Shown here: positions 40,204 to 49,689 of the stretch, piece after piece
Layout: every line of letters begins with the position of its first letter
Position numbering within the stretch: position 1 is the stretch's first letter
Assembly (NCBI GenBank): GCA_964035575.1
Contig: OZ037857.1
Coordinates: 434,001-498,000, forward strand
From: Rhynchopus sp. YZ270_cl-10
Taxonomy: Eukaryota; Euglenozoa; Diplonemea; Diplonemida; Diplonemidae
Reading direction: 5' to 3'
DNA: 64,000 nucleotides
Notes under the pieces: model-generated
What the model was told of the DNA's origin: nothing
Database searches by the model: none
What the model saw: the letters and a program-made list of their open reading frames with translations, nothing else
Program-made: the position numbers and the translations under genes

Positions 40204-42108
40204 TTATTGACAAAACATTGCCTCCACACTCTCGTATACTTTGAGCACAGGGGGGAGTGACACCATCGTGGGGGCCACCGTCCCGCGAGTGAACTCGTCA
40301 GCACGTTGACTTAAAGTGTCCACCCACGTGGCGGATACACACATGTTTGCTGCCTTTGCAGTGTCAAAAATCGCACACAGCAGCTCGTTAGCTAGATAAT
40401 TCTTGCTGTGACCTTTGTTTATAGCTGCCACTGCAGCGGCGTTGTCGACCTGAAGAGACACTTCATGATTAGGGTGGTTTGCGGCCGCTAACCGAACGGC
40501 TAGCCAAGCAGCGTATAGCTCTTTCAGGTATATGTGATGTTTCTCAGGATCTGGAAACACACCCTGAACAACAGGTTCGAAAAACTCAGATTCTATTAAA
40601 GCAGCCCACTCGCGGTCCGAGGCATCTGACCAAGTCACCACGGTGGGTCTCTCTGGTTGGTCTACAATCCAGTCATTACAACGCATCACAGACACTATGC
40701 CTGTGAATTCTGAGATAACAGATGGGGGGATAAAAAGTTGAACATCCCACTTTTGTGGGTCAATAGCAAGTAAAGACGCGGTACGCCGCAGAAAAGAAAG
40801 AGAATCACGGTAATAACACAAATTCCGTTTGGTACAATACAAAAACCACACGAAACCTCCCAATACTTTGTAGAAATCCCGGGCAGTGCAGTCGTCTTTC
40901 AACACCGCACTGAGAACGGGGGATTCCACACACTTCTCAATCCAGTCAGGGGCAGCACGGTACCGTCTTGGGGAACTCGCCAAGTCAAACTCCAGGCCCA
41001 AAGCGCAAAAGTTCGTCCTAGGCACTCCCTCTCCCTCGTCGTCATTCAGCTCGGCACCGACACGTTCAGCGCGTCGGAGGAACGAAGAGTAGCGCCTCTC
41101 TGCCTCCTGCAAGGTATTGCCCACGACAAAGAAGTTGTCCACCCAAGGTATCCCTTCATCCTCTGGCAGCAACACCATAGCCGAGCGGTGCGCGATGCAC
41201 GGCGCCCAACTCCACCCCATGCACAGCACGTTGAGCTTTGCCCTCACAAAGGGTCCGCGTGCACCTGCCAGGTTCACTCCAAAGAAATCGTCCACACCAT
41301 CTGCCAGCGGAAACTGGTAAAACCAGCTCCGCCCATCAGCTTGCACCACGTACGCACTGTCCAGAAACCTCTTCACTACCTTATGTATGGAAGGTAGATA
41401 CATGGGAGGGGGGTCACGCATCAGGCGGTTCAGCTTCCGACCGTCGCAGACCAGCCTCAGTCCCCGCACCTTCTTCGGCACGGTGAAGGCGGGAAGTATC
41501 ACCTTCTGCTCGCCAGACCGAGACATCACACCCCACTTCTGCAGCTTCCCCCAGTGGCGCAGCATATGCCTGGAAGTCCCTCTCTTTACCGGGACTGACG
41601 ACTCCAGGACTTTTCGGCCCTCCTCGGTGAGGGCTGCCGTGAAGGCTTCGGGGGACCGGATCACGTCGAGGACTCCTGTCAGAAGACCTTGAGAGTCCAT
41701 CGCCGTTAGGGCATCCAGGTCCAACCTAGCACGGGAGATCTCCGCCAGCTCCCCCTCAGCGCGTTCGGCGGGAGCAGACACAAAGCGGCGATCCAAAACA
41801 ATCGTTGCCTCCCCGTACAGGAGCACAACATCAGGCCCATCGTCCTCCTCCGTCCTCCTCGGGAGCGCGGGCGGTGGTGGAGGCGCGTACATCTTCGGCG
41901 GCGCTCCGAATGTCGGGAAAGCAGGACGCAATGGTGGTGCACGCGCTCTTCTCCAGCGTCGTACCCACACACAGGGCCTCAAGCCACACTGCAGCGGAGG
42001 GTGCGTCAGCGAGGGCCCAACTGCTCCTGCGACGCACTGCACGACGGCAACCCGTGCTCCTCCTCGTCCCCTGCCACCCCGCGCACGAGTCCTACTCCTC
42101 CGTGCCAT
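40204..42108 (-). CDS. Reverse transcriptase-RNase H of element C
   Basis: 634 residues from the ATG at 42108, one open frame. The first 100 residues are Arg/Pro-rich. RT blocks follow: LRLVCDGRKLNRLM, VVQADGRSWFYQFPL, VLCMGWSWAPCIAHR and the PWVDNFFVVG palm region. RNase H shows VVTWSDASDREWAAL, HHIYLKELYAAW, VSLQVDNAAAVAAINKGHS and SQRADEFTRG. It is clearly related to, but well diverged from, the RT of elements A and B (shared GWSWA, WFYQFPL/FFWQFPL and DNAAVVAV/DNAAAVAA). Family: RT-RNase H of YR retroelements. Confidence 0.87.
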   Translation of the reverse strand: MARRSRTRARGGRGRGGARVAVVQCVAGAVGPSLTHPPLQCGLRPCVWVRRWRRARAPPLRPAFPTFGAPPKMYAPPPPPALPRRTEEDDGPDVVLLYGEATIVLDRRFVSAPAERAEGELAEISRARLDLDALTAMDSQGLLTGVLDVIRSPEAFTAALTEEGRKVLESSVPVKRGTSRHMLRHWGKLQKWGVMSRSGEQKVILPAFTVPKKVRGLRLVCDGRKLNRLMRDPPPMYLPSIHKVVKRFLDSAYVVQADGRSWFYQFPLADGVDDFFGVNLAGARGPFVRAKLNVLCMGWSWAPCIAHRSAMVLLPEDEGIPWVDNFFVVGNTLQEAERRYSSFLRRAERVGAELNDDEGEGVPRTNFCALGLEFDLASSPRRYRAAPDWIEKCVESPVLSAVLKDDCTARDFYKVLGGFVWFLYCTKRNLCYYRDSLSFLRRTASLLAIDPQKWDVQLFIPPSVISEFTGIVSVMRCNDWIVDQPERPTVVTWSDASDREWAALIESEFFEPVVQGVFPDPEKHHIYLKELYAAWLAVRLAAANHPNHEVSLQVDNAAAVAAINKGHSKNYLANELLCAIFDTAKAANMCVSATWVDTLSQRADEFTRGTVAPTMVSLPPVLKVYESVEAMFCQ

Positions 42109-42151
42109 ATTTATTCGGTAACGAAGTTAAAAAATTTTTCGTTGACCGCAG

Positions 42152-42280
42152 CCATTTAGGCTCTTTGCCTATGACGCACATGATAATGGATGAGGGGGAG
42201 GATTCAAAAGGAAAAAGCGTAAAGACAGATCTATCGTTGGTTTTAAATATGTTTAGTTTCCAATCACACTTCGTGTGTGC
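42152..42280 (-). repeat. A1 repeat of element C (5' end)
   Basis: 129 bp, same as 38309-38437. In coding direction it starts GCACACACGAAGTGTGATTG, with a CACACACGAAGTGTG palindrome at the very end. Confidence 0.92.
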
Positions 42281-43010
42281 AAAGAAAATATTGCGTTCCC
42301 CCAGAAAACCAATTTTTGTCAGAGTAATTTTTGCCCAGGGCATGCTCTTGAAGCATGGCGGCTTGGTGTGAGAAGGGGCAGTGTATTGTTTTGTTCTAGA
42401 TTTCAACGGTTGTTAGAACGAGTCAAGTGGATGCTTATCTAAACACTGACTTTAGTACAGACCCGAGAGATCACACATGACTTTGAGGAAAGAACAAAGC
42501 AATGCATCTGTACCCGCACGCCAGGTTGTAGTTACTTCAGAATTTTCTTAAGTTTGCATGAACGAGGAGGGGCGAATCATTCTTCGGGAACCATTAGCTG
42601 TATACCATGGAATGATTTTCTCAAAAACACCACGTGGGGGCTGAATTCAATCCCTTAAGAATTGCGAATTCAGCCTTTGTAGAAGGTACGTCTTACTTGT
42701 ACTTGTACTTGTATGCCGTGTCCACCCTTCTCGACCTTACCGGTTCACATGTACGAATAATATTAGGCAGTGGTAACACCCTTCTCAATTGTGCAAACTT
42801 AAGAATTTTCTGCTGTAACTTACCAAAATCGATTTTCTTTCACCCCAAACACCCGCAACACCCCACCTGCTACTTCGGTAGCCTGTGTTGTTGGGAGTTG
42901 GTTCTCATGTTGATCCCCAGTGTTTTGCACTGCTTCTTCTGAGCCCAACGCTGTTTGGCCTGTCGACGTAATAAATACGAAGACAGGGCGGCGGTGCCAA
43001 CAATTTTCCA
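42281..43010 (-). repeat. X module, copy 4, proximal part
   Basis: Reverse complement similarity to 12690 back to about 12100 of X copy 1: TTGCGTTCCCCCAGAAAACC, GCATGCTCTTGAAGCATG, CACCCCAAACACCC, and TTGGGAGTTGGTTCTCATG. It is more diverged than copies 1 and 2 and has a TACTTG triplet run at 42691-42712. Confidence 0.7.
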
Positions 43011-43491
43011 ATGATGTAACGTTTATCTGATTGATTTATCGTTTGATATACCTTGTGTGTCCTACTTCGTAACTTGCACACACGAGCAACGTATATTGAA
43101 CGGTACTTCAAGCGATACTTCGTTATGTCATTGGGGGTACCTGGAAAAAAAAATTTTCCCAGACGTCCCAGATCTCCCAGATGTGGCCAGATCTGGCCAG
43201 ATCTGGCCAGATCTGGGACGTCTGGGAAAATTTTTTTTTTAAAAAAAAAAAAAAAAATTTCCAGATCTGGCCAGATCTGGGAGGCCCAGATCTGGAGATC
43301 TGGCCAGATCTGGCAGCATCCGTGTTGATAGTGCAAAACGCCGAAGTCTCACTCCTCCCCCCCCCTTTTTTTTTTGGAATTCGTTTCTCTGCTGCTTGTC
43401 ACTCACAGAGTATAACTCCTCCCCCATCCATCCCCCCCCTCCGCTCCTTTGATCAAAACAAACCCCCTCTTTCTCTCCCCCTCCCCCTCCT
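43011..43491. other. Right end of J and 3' flank of the ABC transporter gene
   Basis: Holds the CCAGATCTGG cluster, the right end of J, a GTTGATAGTGCAAAACGCC class-2 repeat (43323-43345), and C-rich then T-rich tracts before the stop codon of the ABC gene. Confidence 0.55.
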
Positions 43492-46005
43492 CTATTTCTC
43501 CTCCCCAAGCAACCGCTTCAATTTTGCGTTTTCTTTTTGAAGGGAAATCATTTTCTGTGTTGTGTCACTTGCATCCCCGCCCCCTCCATGCCTCATCTGC
43601 GTTTCGTAGAGCGTGCGGTAGAAGCCTTCTTGGAGCTGCCCGGTGGATTCACAGCACTTTACGGCAATGTCCATGAGTTCTGCGTGCGTGCCTTGCTCCG
43701 CCACAGAGCCTTGGTTGAGAACGATGATACGGTCGCAGCCGACTATGGTCTGGAGACGGTGCGCAACGGAGATGGTGGTACGCTTTGTGCCACTGCCGTT
43801 CTCCCCTTCGCCATCCGCATTGCCAAGCAGCCCATCGATACCGTCCTGCACCAGCTTCTCCGACACACTGTCCAACGACGACGTCGCCTCATCCAACAGC
43901 AACACATTCGGCCGCCTCAACACCGCCCTCGTAATGCACAGACACTGCCTCTGCCCTCCGGACAGCTGTCCTCCGCTTACCCTAGTATGCAAACCATCCT
44001 TGAATTCGCTGATGAAACTCCAGGCTCCAGTGGAGACACAGGCTTTTGTTACGTCGGCGTCAGAGGGGATGTCGAGGAGACCGTAGGTGATCGCTTCTTT
44101 GATGGTGTTTCCGAGAAGTACAGAGTCTTGCGCTACGACAGCCATTTGAGAACGGAGGTCGTGTACGTTGTAGCTGGAGATGGCCTGGCCGAAGATGTTC
44201 ACCTGCCCGTCGGTTGGGTCGTAGAAGCGTTCTACCAGTTTGATGACCGTAGATTTGCCACTGCCTACACCACCAACAAGCGCAACGTGCTCTCCGGGAA
44301 GCACCTCAAACGAAACGTTCTTCAAAACGTAGTCGCCGTCGGTCTTTGCGCGCAGCCCATCCACGGTGGAGGGGTATTGGAAGGAAACGTTCTCGAATTT
44401 GATGGCGGATGAGGCTTCCGGGAAGACCACAGCTTTGTGTGCAAAGGAGTTAATGAAATCGATGGTCGGCGGCTCGATCTTAGGTGTCGTATCCAGAATA
44501 CGGGCAAGACTGTTGATGGGGACCATCACAGCATAGATGTTCTGCACAGAGGCCATGCAAACAGGGACACTCCCAAAAAGGGTCAATGCGTTCATGACAA
44601 GCGTCTGCAGCTCCCCTCCGCCGACCTCATTTCTGAGGTACATCTTGCATCCGGCATAGTACATACCAAGAATCTGTGCTCCCAGGACAGAATAAAATAG
44701 TGTCGTCATACACGAAGAGACGAATGAAGACCGAAGGGCACGTCTCCGGAACTCTGTCTCACGCACCTCCCGTCTCCTCCCCTCTTCCCTCTCCATCACG
44801 CATTCACGCACCGTTTTGATGTTCCGCAGTACATCCAATGAGGTGCCTTGCTGCTGCTCCTCATCCGAGAAGAAACCGATCAAAATCGACGCAAAAATAA
44901 AAGCAAACGGAAGCGGTGCAAGAGAAGGCAAAAACAGTCTTGGAGATGCCCTATAAATCGCATTTGTTGATACTGCCAATCGGGTAAAAGATTGGACCAA
45001 ATCGAGGGGAGAATCGAAGAGCGAGGAGTTGATGGCCTTAATGTCGTCTTCAATTTCGTGAGAGAGGTGAGACGTATTTTTGTCAAAAAACTCATAATCC
45101 TGACCAAGACAACGTTGTACAATCAGAGTACGAAGACTACAGGTAAAACGCGATGTACTGAAGAAAGAGAAAGTGCTGCTCGCTACATCCAAAGCCCTGC
45201 TCACACAAAAGGTAAACACAATTTTTGCTACCTGACCGTTCACCCCGGCAAGACCTTCCGCATCAGCTGCCTCCACCATTTCCGGGAACATACCCAGCAA
45301 CGTCTGTTCTGTCTGTACCCTCATAAATCCAAGCCCTAAGCACAACAGATGAAATGGTACTGCGGCCTTAGCGAGACGCAACACCGTTGCGACCCCTTTC
45401 TTATCTTTGCCTTCATGGATCATCGCTACCAACCGTTCTGCGTCTCGGATTAACGTTGCGTCGACTCCAATTGAATCGGTTGTCACACAACATGGGATCA
45501 CCCAAGATATATACCGGTTCTTTTGATACGCAAAACGACAGTCTTTTGCAACAGAAATGGACCGAATCAGCGTTTCCCCATCTGCATATTGCGCTGTCTC
45601 GTCAATCCTTTTTGGAGAACCAACTTCGTTCGAATCCGATTCTATTTTGGTTTGGCTCGTTGCTTGAGTAGTTTTAGTAATAGTAGTGAGCAGCTGCTCT
45701 TCTGCAGCTCTCTTCAGGAGTAAGCAGGAGTCCGCTATAACAGGATTATGCACAGAAAGGCCGAGGGTCTCTGCTTTCATGAGGTTCATTAATAATCCGA
45801 TGACATTCGGCATGACAGCAACCTCTGCACGGCTTCCCTCAAGCGAGGCGTTGAGGGTGACAATGAGTTCATCCTCCTCTCCTTTCCGTAAGGTGCTGCT
45901 AGCGGTGGATTCGGTATCACGAAAGGCGATGTAGCCCAATGCAGAGATGCCTACCCCCAGCCCTGCTGCTATGCCTAAGGTGGATACATTGCTGCGCCCT
46001 TCCAT
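43492..46005 (-). CDS. ABC half transporter, ABCB (MDR/TAP) type
   Basis: 837 residues, a single frame from the ATG at 46005. Residues 8-28 form a hydrophobic segment, perhaps a signal anchor. Residues 30-205 are a hydrophilic region with no counterpart in ordinary half transporters. The transmembrane domain spans about 210-500, with likely helices near 212-230, 258-285, 345-380, 425-450 and 470-495. The nucleotide-binding domain spans 535-800: Walker A GGVGSGKST (578-586), Q-loop Gln626, signature LSGGQ (681-685), Walker B VLLLDE (701-706), D-loop SLD (710-712) and H-loop His749. All ATPase motifs look intact. The C-terminal 25 residues are a short coiled coil. It would act as a dimer exporting a substrate; neither substrate nor membrane can be told from sequence. 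Confidence 0.92.
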   Translation of the reverse strand: MEGRSNVSTLGIAAGLGVGISALGYIAFRDTESTASSTLRKGEEDELIVTLNASLEGSRAEVAVMPNVIGLLMNLMKAETLGLSVHNPVIADSCLLLKRAAEEQLLTTITKTTQATSQTKIESDSNEVGSPKRIDETAQYADGETLIRSISVAKDCRFAYQKNRYISWVIPCCVTTDSIGVDATLIRDAERLVAMIHEGKDKKGVATVLRLAKAAVPFHLLCLGLGFMRVQTEQTLLGMFPEMVEAADAEGLAGVNGQVAKIVFTFCVSRALDVASSTFSFFSTSRFTCSLRTLIVQRCLGQDYEFFDKNTSHLSHEIEDDIKAINSSLFDSPLDLVQSFTRLAVSTNAIYRASPRLFLPSLAPLPFAFIFASILIGFFSDEEQQQGTSLDVLRNIKTVRECVMEREEGRRREVRETEFRRRALRSSFVSSCMTTLFYSVLGAQILGMYYAGCKMYLRNEVGGGELQTLVMNALTLFGSVPVCMASVQNIYAVMVPINSLARILDTTPKIEPPTIDFINSFAHKAVVFPEASSAIKFENVSFQYPSTVDGLRAKTDGDYVLKNVSFEVLPGEHVALVGGVGSGKSTVIKLVERFYDPTDGQVNIFGQAISSYNVHDLRSQMAVVAQDSVLLGNTIKEAITYGLLDIPSDADVTKACVSTGAWSFISEFKDGLHTRVSGGQLSGGQRQCLCITRAVLRRPNVLLLDEATSSLDSVSEKLVQDGIDGLLGNADGEGENGSGTKRTTISVAHRLQTIVGCDRIIVLNQGSVAEQGTHAELMDIAVKCCESTGQLQEGFYRTLYETQMRHGGGGDASDTTQKMISLQKENAKLKRLLGEEK

Positions 46006-46313
46006 TTAGGTAGTGTGTCTTCTTCTCTTCTTCTGTTAGTTTTGATGGAAGTGGAGGGTATGAAAATGTTGTTTTGAAAGTATGTTTATTTTTTGATGAG
46101 CGGTGTTGGTACCGTAGATGTGAAGTCAGAGAGAAGAAGAAAAGACCACTCCTTTGAGATTACGACTTATCCTTTGCAGTAGAGGGTATGAGAGAGAGAA
46201 AGAGAGAGAGAGAGAGACGTTGAGTTGAAATACAAAACCCTCTCGTGAGCAGTGTACCTTTTGGTAGATGACCAGCTGTACCGGGGGGGGGGGGGGGGGT
46301 GGACACCCAACCA
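46006..46313. other. 5' flank of the ABC transporter gene
   Basis: Contains an (AG)n run (46192-46217), the conserved upstream block (46224-46282) and a run of about 18 G at 46282-46299 before the left end of element E. Confidence 0.6.
46224..46282 (-). promoter_or_regulatory. Conserved block about 219 bp upstream of the ABC transporter start
   Basis: GTTGAAATACAAAACCCTCT, CGTGAGCAGTGTACCTT and GGTAGATGACCA match 34996-35050 in order and spacing. The core also forms a short stem around CTCTCGT in other copies (22631-22664, 54311-54348). Confidence 0.4.
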
Positions 46314-46344
46314 CACGGCGGGGTCCACACACCCGAGGGTCCGT

Positions 46345-46455
46345 AAATTTTACGGACCCTCTTTACGGACCCTCAAGTGCGGACCCGGGTCCGTAATTAC
46401 GGACCCTAGGGTCCGTAATTACGGACCCTAGGGTACGTAATTACGTGGTCTAAGG
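46345..46455. repeat. Palindromic array at the left end of E
   Basis: About four units built on CCTAGGGTCCGTAATTACGG. Each unit is its own reverse complement and the joining CCTAGG is also palindromic. Confidence 0.85.
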
Positions 46456-46611
46456 TGGGAAATCACTGTTTGGATGTGTGACTGCTGGTCGAAAAGCCCT
46501 GGGAGCAAACCGAGTGGTACACAGGTATCACATGATAGACCATGATCATGTGGGCCTATCCCAAGTTACATACCGAAAAAAGTCGTGAGCTCGGTTAGTT
46601 GTCAAAGACGT

Positions 46612-48000
46612 CTTCCACCATGCACTGAGGAGATAATGATCCAACAATTTACAAGAAAGATTACTTAACCTACTGCTGGAAATTGCCAGGTCGTAGTAAC
46701 ACACAAAGTGTGCCTCCGTTCGGGAAGACCGGATATTCTAGAGACCAAAAAGGCCTCAAGAATATCTTCCGGTAGTCAAGGTATAACCGAGTGAACGGCC
46801 CAAGACCCCCGTGGAGAAGTTAAATGTTGTAATGCTATCAAGTAGAAACTGCGAACACTGTCTTACCCTCCTCAATACATGGTGGAATATTTCTTTGACA
46901 ACAAACCGAGCTCAAGAGTTTTTAAACTTCCCTGAGGGAATGCGAGACGCAAAATTTACCACCAGACCCTGTCTTCGTGCACCTTCGGTGCAACGCTGCA
47001 GACAGGCCAAACTGCGTTGGACTCAGAGGAATGCCTGCTGTGCAGTGTATCAATGAGAACCAAGTCCCAGCAACAAGGGGCGCCTTTTGGCGGGCGTTGT
47101 TGAGGGTGTTTGGGGTGCAAAGTTTTCCACAATTTTGATGCGCGGGTACAGAAGTGTTGTCTTGTTCTTTCATCTTTAGGAATGTAAATGTCAATCGCGT
47201 TTAACTACCACGAGGGCTTGTTCAGTGAACCCACAAGGGGTCGAAGGGGGTTGGTTATCCCATAGCTATCAAAGGTTGTGTCGACCAGGCTAATCCACTA
47301 TGTTACGCTGTACGTTGTTAAATCCGAAGAAATAACACTTTAGCAGCCGCAGGAAGTTTGTTAAAAAGAGTGCCTCACGCTACACAAACCACCACCCGCG
47401 ATTGACTTAGATGTTATAACAAAGAGAATTCAGAACAAAACAACACCCTGCCCCATACACACTAAATTGTCATGCTTCAAGAGCATGCCTGGGCCAAAAT
47501 TACTGTTGACCAAAAAGGCAACAAGACCACCCACAAGGAGTGTGAATTGTGCACTGGTTTTCTGGGGGAACGCAATATTTTCTTGTGTCTAGTCCTCCGG
47601 AAGCAGAGGACAGACTTTCCGGAAGGTTTCCAAAGTCGAATTTCTTGCACTAGCTATGCTCCCTTGGTTAATGGCTATAGCAGTGACTGACTAAGTGTAC
47701 CCACCCCCCTCCACCCAGATCTTCGTCCGCAAACTCAGAATAGATTGATGCGGGTAGATTTTGAGTTGTTGAATGTCGGACCGCGGTGAAGCTTCTCATC
47801 GCAATCGCGGGTGCAGTTCAGACTTCACGATCCTGTATAAGTGTAAATGTGGGGTGTGATTAAGTTATGGTATACAAACGTAGTAGTCGGGAAAGGTGAG
47901 GTTAATAAAAAAGGCTATTTATTGCCGTGAAATAAGATAGATTTTTTCCACGCTACAGGTCGAGAGAGTGACCTGCTGCACAAATGGTTCGAGTGAAGCG
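46612..48000 (+). repeat. X module, copy 2
   Basis: Nearly identical to 11712-13100 of element D, from TTCATGCACTGAGGAGATAA-type sequence through the CACGCTACAG block. Clear differences occur mainly near 46890-46960. A 72-codon frame at 47472-47690 (with HKECELC) is not kept in copy 1. Confidence 0.85.
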
Positions 48001-48413
48001 AGGTGAATTATGTGAAGCAGGTAACGAGCGCCTGTGGAACCAAATAGAAACGTAACACTCATCACACGATAAAACCCATGGGAGAGGTTGTGGCGAAACG
48101 CACACACCTCGACCTGAGGAGTGGCTCTGCAGCGCGGTTCGTCCCCAGAACCGCATGTGTTCAAAATGCTTTTTTTCTATTTCCTCCTTCATGTCATGAG
48201 GTGACACAAAATGATTGGTGCGTAAAAAAATAGCTATTTAATAGTGTGAACATTACGCGTTTATTTCGAGTTGAAAACACGAACAAGTTGAAATATGCGG
48301 CATTTTTTTGTTCAATCTTCACTAGTAACTGAAAGTTAAACATAATTACATACCTTGTCTTCCCCGTAACCTGCGCCTTCGCTGCTTTTAAGGTGCTTTC
48401 TCTGGGTGCCCCG
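48001..48413. other. M1 segment and spacer in E
   Basis: 48062-48107 matches 35328-35382 (ACACGATAAAACCCATGGGA...). The rest is unremarkable, with no gene. Confidence 0.5.
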
Positions 48414-48995
48414 TACCCAGTACCCAGTACCCAGTACCCCGTACCCCGTACCCAGTACCCCGTACCCAGTACCCAGTACCCAGTACCCAGTACCCAGTAC
48501 CCAGTACCCAGTACCCAGTACCCAGTACCCAGTACCCAGTACCCAGTACCCAGTACCCAGTACCCAGTACCCAGTACCCAGTACCCAGTACCCAGTACCC
48601 AGTACCCAGTACCCAGTACCCAGTACCCAGTACCCAGTACCCAGTACCCAGTACCCAGTACCCAGTACCCAGTACCCAGTACCCAGTACCCAGTACCCAG
48701 TACCCAGTACCCAGTACCCAGTACCCAGTACCCAGTACCCAGTACCCAGTACCCAGTACCCAGTACCCAGTACCCAGTACCCAGTACCCAGTACCCAGTA
48801 CCCAGTACCCAGTACCCAGTACCCAGTACCCAGTACCCAGTACCCAGTACCCAGTACCCAGTACCCAGTACCCAGTACCCAGTACCCAGTACCCAGTACC
48901 CAGTACCCAGTACCCAGTACCCAGTACCCAGTACCCAGTACCCAGTACCCAGTACCCAGTACCCAGTACCCAGTACCCAGTACCCAGTACCCAGT
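48414..48995. repeat. (CCCAGTA)n heptamer satellite, about 83 copies
   Basis: An almost uninterrupted heptamer with a few CCCCGTA variants at its left end (48440-48470). It is translatable in several frames as an artefact (YPVPSTQ / YWVLGTG repeats). It contains GTACCC words like the octamer satellite of element D. Confidence 0.98.
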
Positions 48996-49239
48996 GTCTT
49001 CGAGAACCTAAAAATGCGTTTTGTTGAAATTTTCTGGCTTTTTCTGAACTTTTCCCAGCTACTTTTCTGGTCGAGTAGCCGACTTTTCTGATCGAGTAGC
49101 TATTTTCACTTTTCTGGTGTATGAGTAGGTTTTCTGGGTGGGAGACTGGATTCTGGGTACAGTGGTGTGTCTGGGCACCCAGGCACCTGGGTACTGGTGT
49201 ATTTTCGGCCCAGGTACCCCGGTACACGGTACACTGGTG

Positions 49240-49645
49240 TACAAGGAAAAAAGTCGTGAAAAAGCAACCACAGCTCCACATGACAAACACAAAAGTGTCC
49301 AGTCACGTGGGGCATTCATGCACTGAGGAGATAATGATCCAACAATTTACAAGAAAGATTACTTAACCTACTGCTGGAAATTGCCAGGTCGTAGTAACAC
49401 ACAAAGTGTGCCTCCGTTCGGGAATACCGGATATTCTAGAGACCAAAAAGGCCTCAAGAATATCTTCCGCTGGTCAAGGTATAACCGAGTGAACGGCCCA
49501 AGACCCCCGTGGAGAAGTTAAATGTTGTAATGCTATCAAGTACAAACTGCGACCACTGTCTTACCCTCCTCAATACATGGTGGAAGATGTCTTTCACAAC
49601 AAATATCCTGTACACAGGTACACAGATACACAGGTACACAGGTAA
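49240..49645 (+). repeat. X module, copy 3 (5' part only)
   Basis: Matches 11647-12010: GGAAAAAAGTCGTGAAA, the ATGACAAACACAAAAGTGTC block and the ACCGGATATTCT hairpin. It ends in a short TACACAGG run where copy 1 has CCCAGGTA. Confidence 0.85.
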
Positions 49646-49689
49646 AACCCGTTAAAATTGTGTGTGAAAGTTAAAAATAGCTATATTTG

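Larger units (their letters stand above)
38234..42280 (-). mobile_element. RT element C with split direct repeats
   Basis: On the minus strand: A1 (42280-42152), RT-RNase H gene, minisatellite, B1 (38513-38439), A2 (38437-38309), B2 (38308-38234). A1 and A2 are both 129 bp, B1 and B2 both 75 bp, and each pair looks identical, so insertion was recent. This is the terminal layout of YR retroelements. The element lies inside an X copy with no visible target duplication, as YR insertion predicts. It is incomplete as to modules: only RT-RNase H is recognised, with neither gag nor recombinase. Confidence 0.85.
35501..43323. mobile_element. Composite element J with CCAGATCTGG-rich inverted ends
   Basis: The left end, CACGGATGCTGCCAGATCTG at 35501, recurs inverted at the right end (to 43323), and TTGATA flanks both sides (35495-35500 and 43324-43329), a likely 6-bp target duplication. 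Both ends hold clusters of the perfect decamer palindrome CCAGATCTGG (35520-35615 and 43160-43316); a third cluster is at 36444-36472. Inside are a gene-like fragment, the M2 tandem units, and an X module in reverse that is interrupted by RT element C. No transposase is recognised. Confidence 0.6.

Noticed and set aside
39229-40304. Minus-strand frames repeating SLVRADSAWCP
   Set aside because: They follow the ~90-bp minisatellite and change phase between units.
43537-44412. 291-codon plus-strand frame opposite the ABC transporter
   Set aside because: Antisense shadow of the nucleotide-binding domain, whose motifs are intact on the minus strand.
47472-47690. 72-codon frame in X copy 2 with HKECELCTGFLGE
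   Set aside because: The frame is not kept in X copy 1 despite near identity of the DNA.
48414-48995. CRISPR array or telomere
   Set aside because: No spacers, so not CRISPR; the TACTGGG heptamer is internal, bordered by transposon sequence, and no end of chromosome is visible.
48388-49290. 300-codon frame of YWVLGTG repeats, and forward frames of YPVPSTQ
   Set aside because: Pure by-product of a 7-bp satellite that is open in multiple frames.
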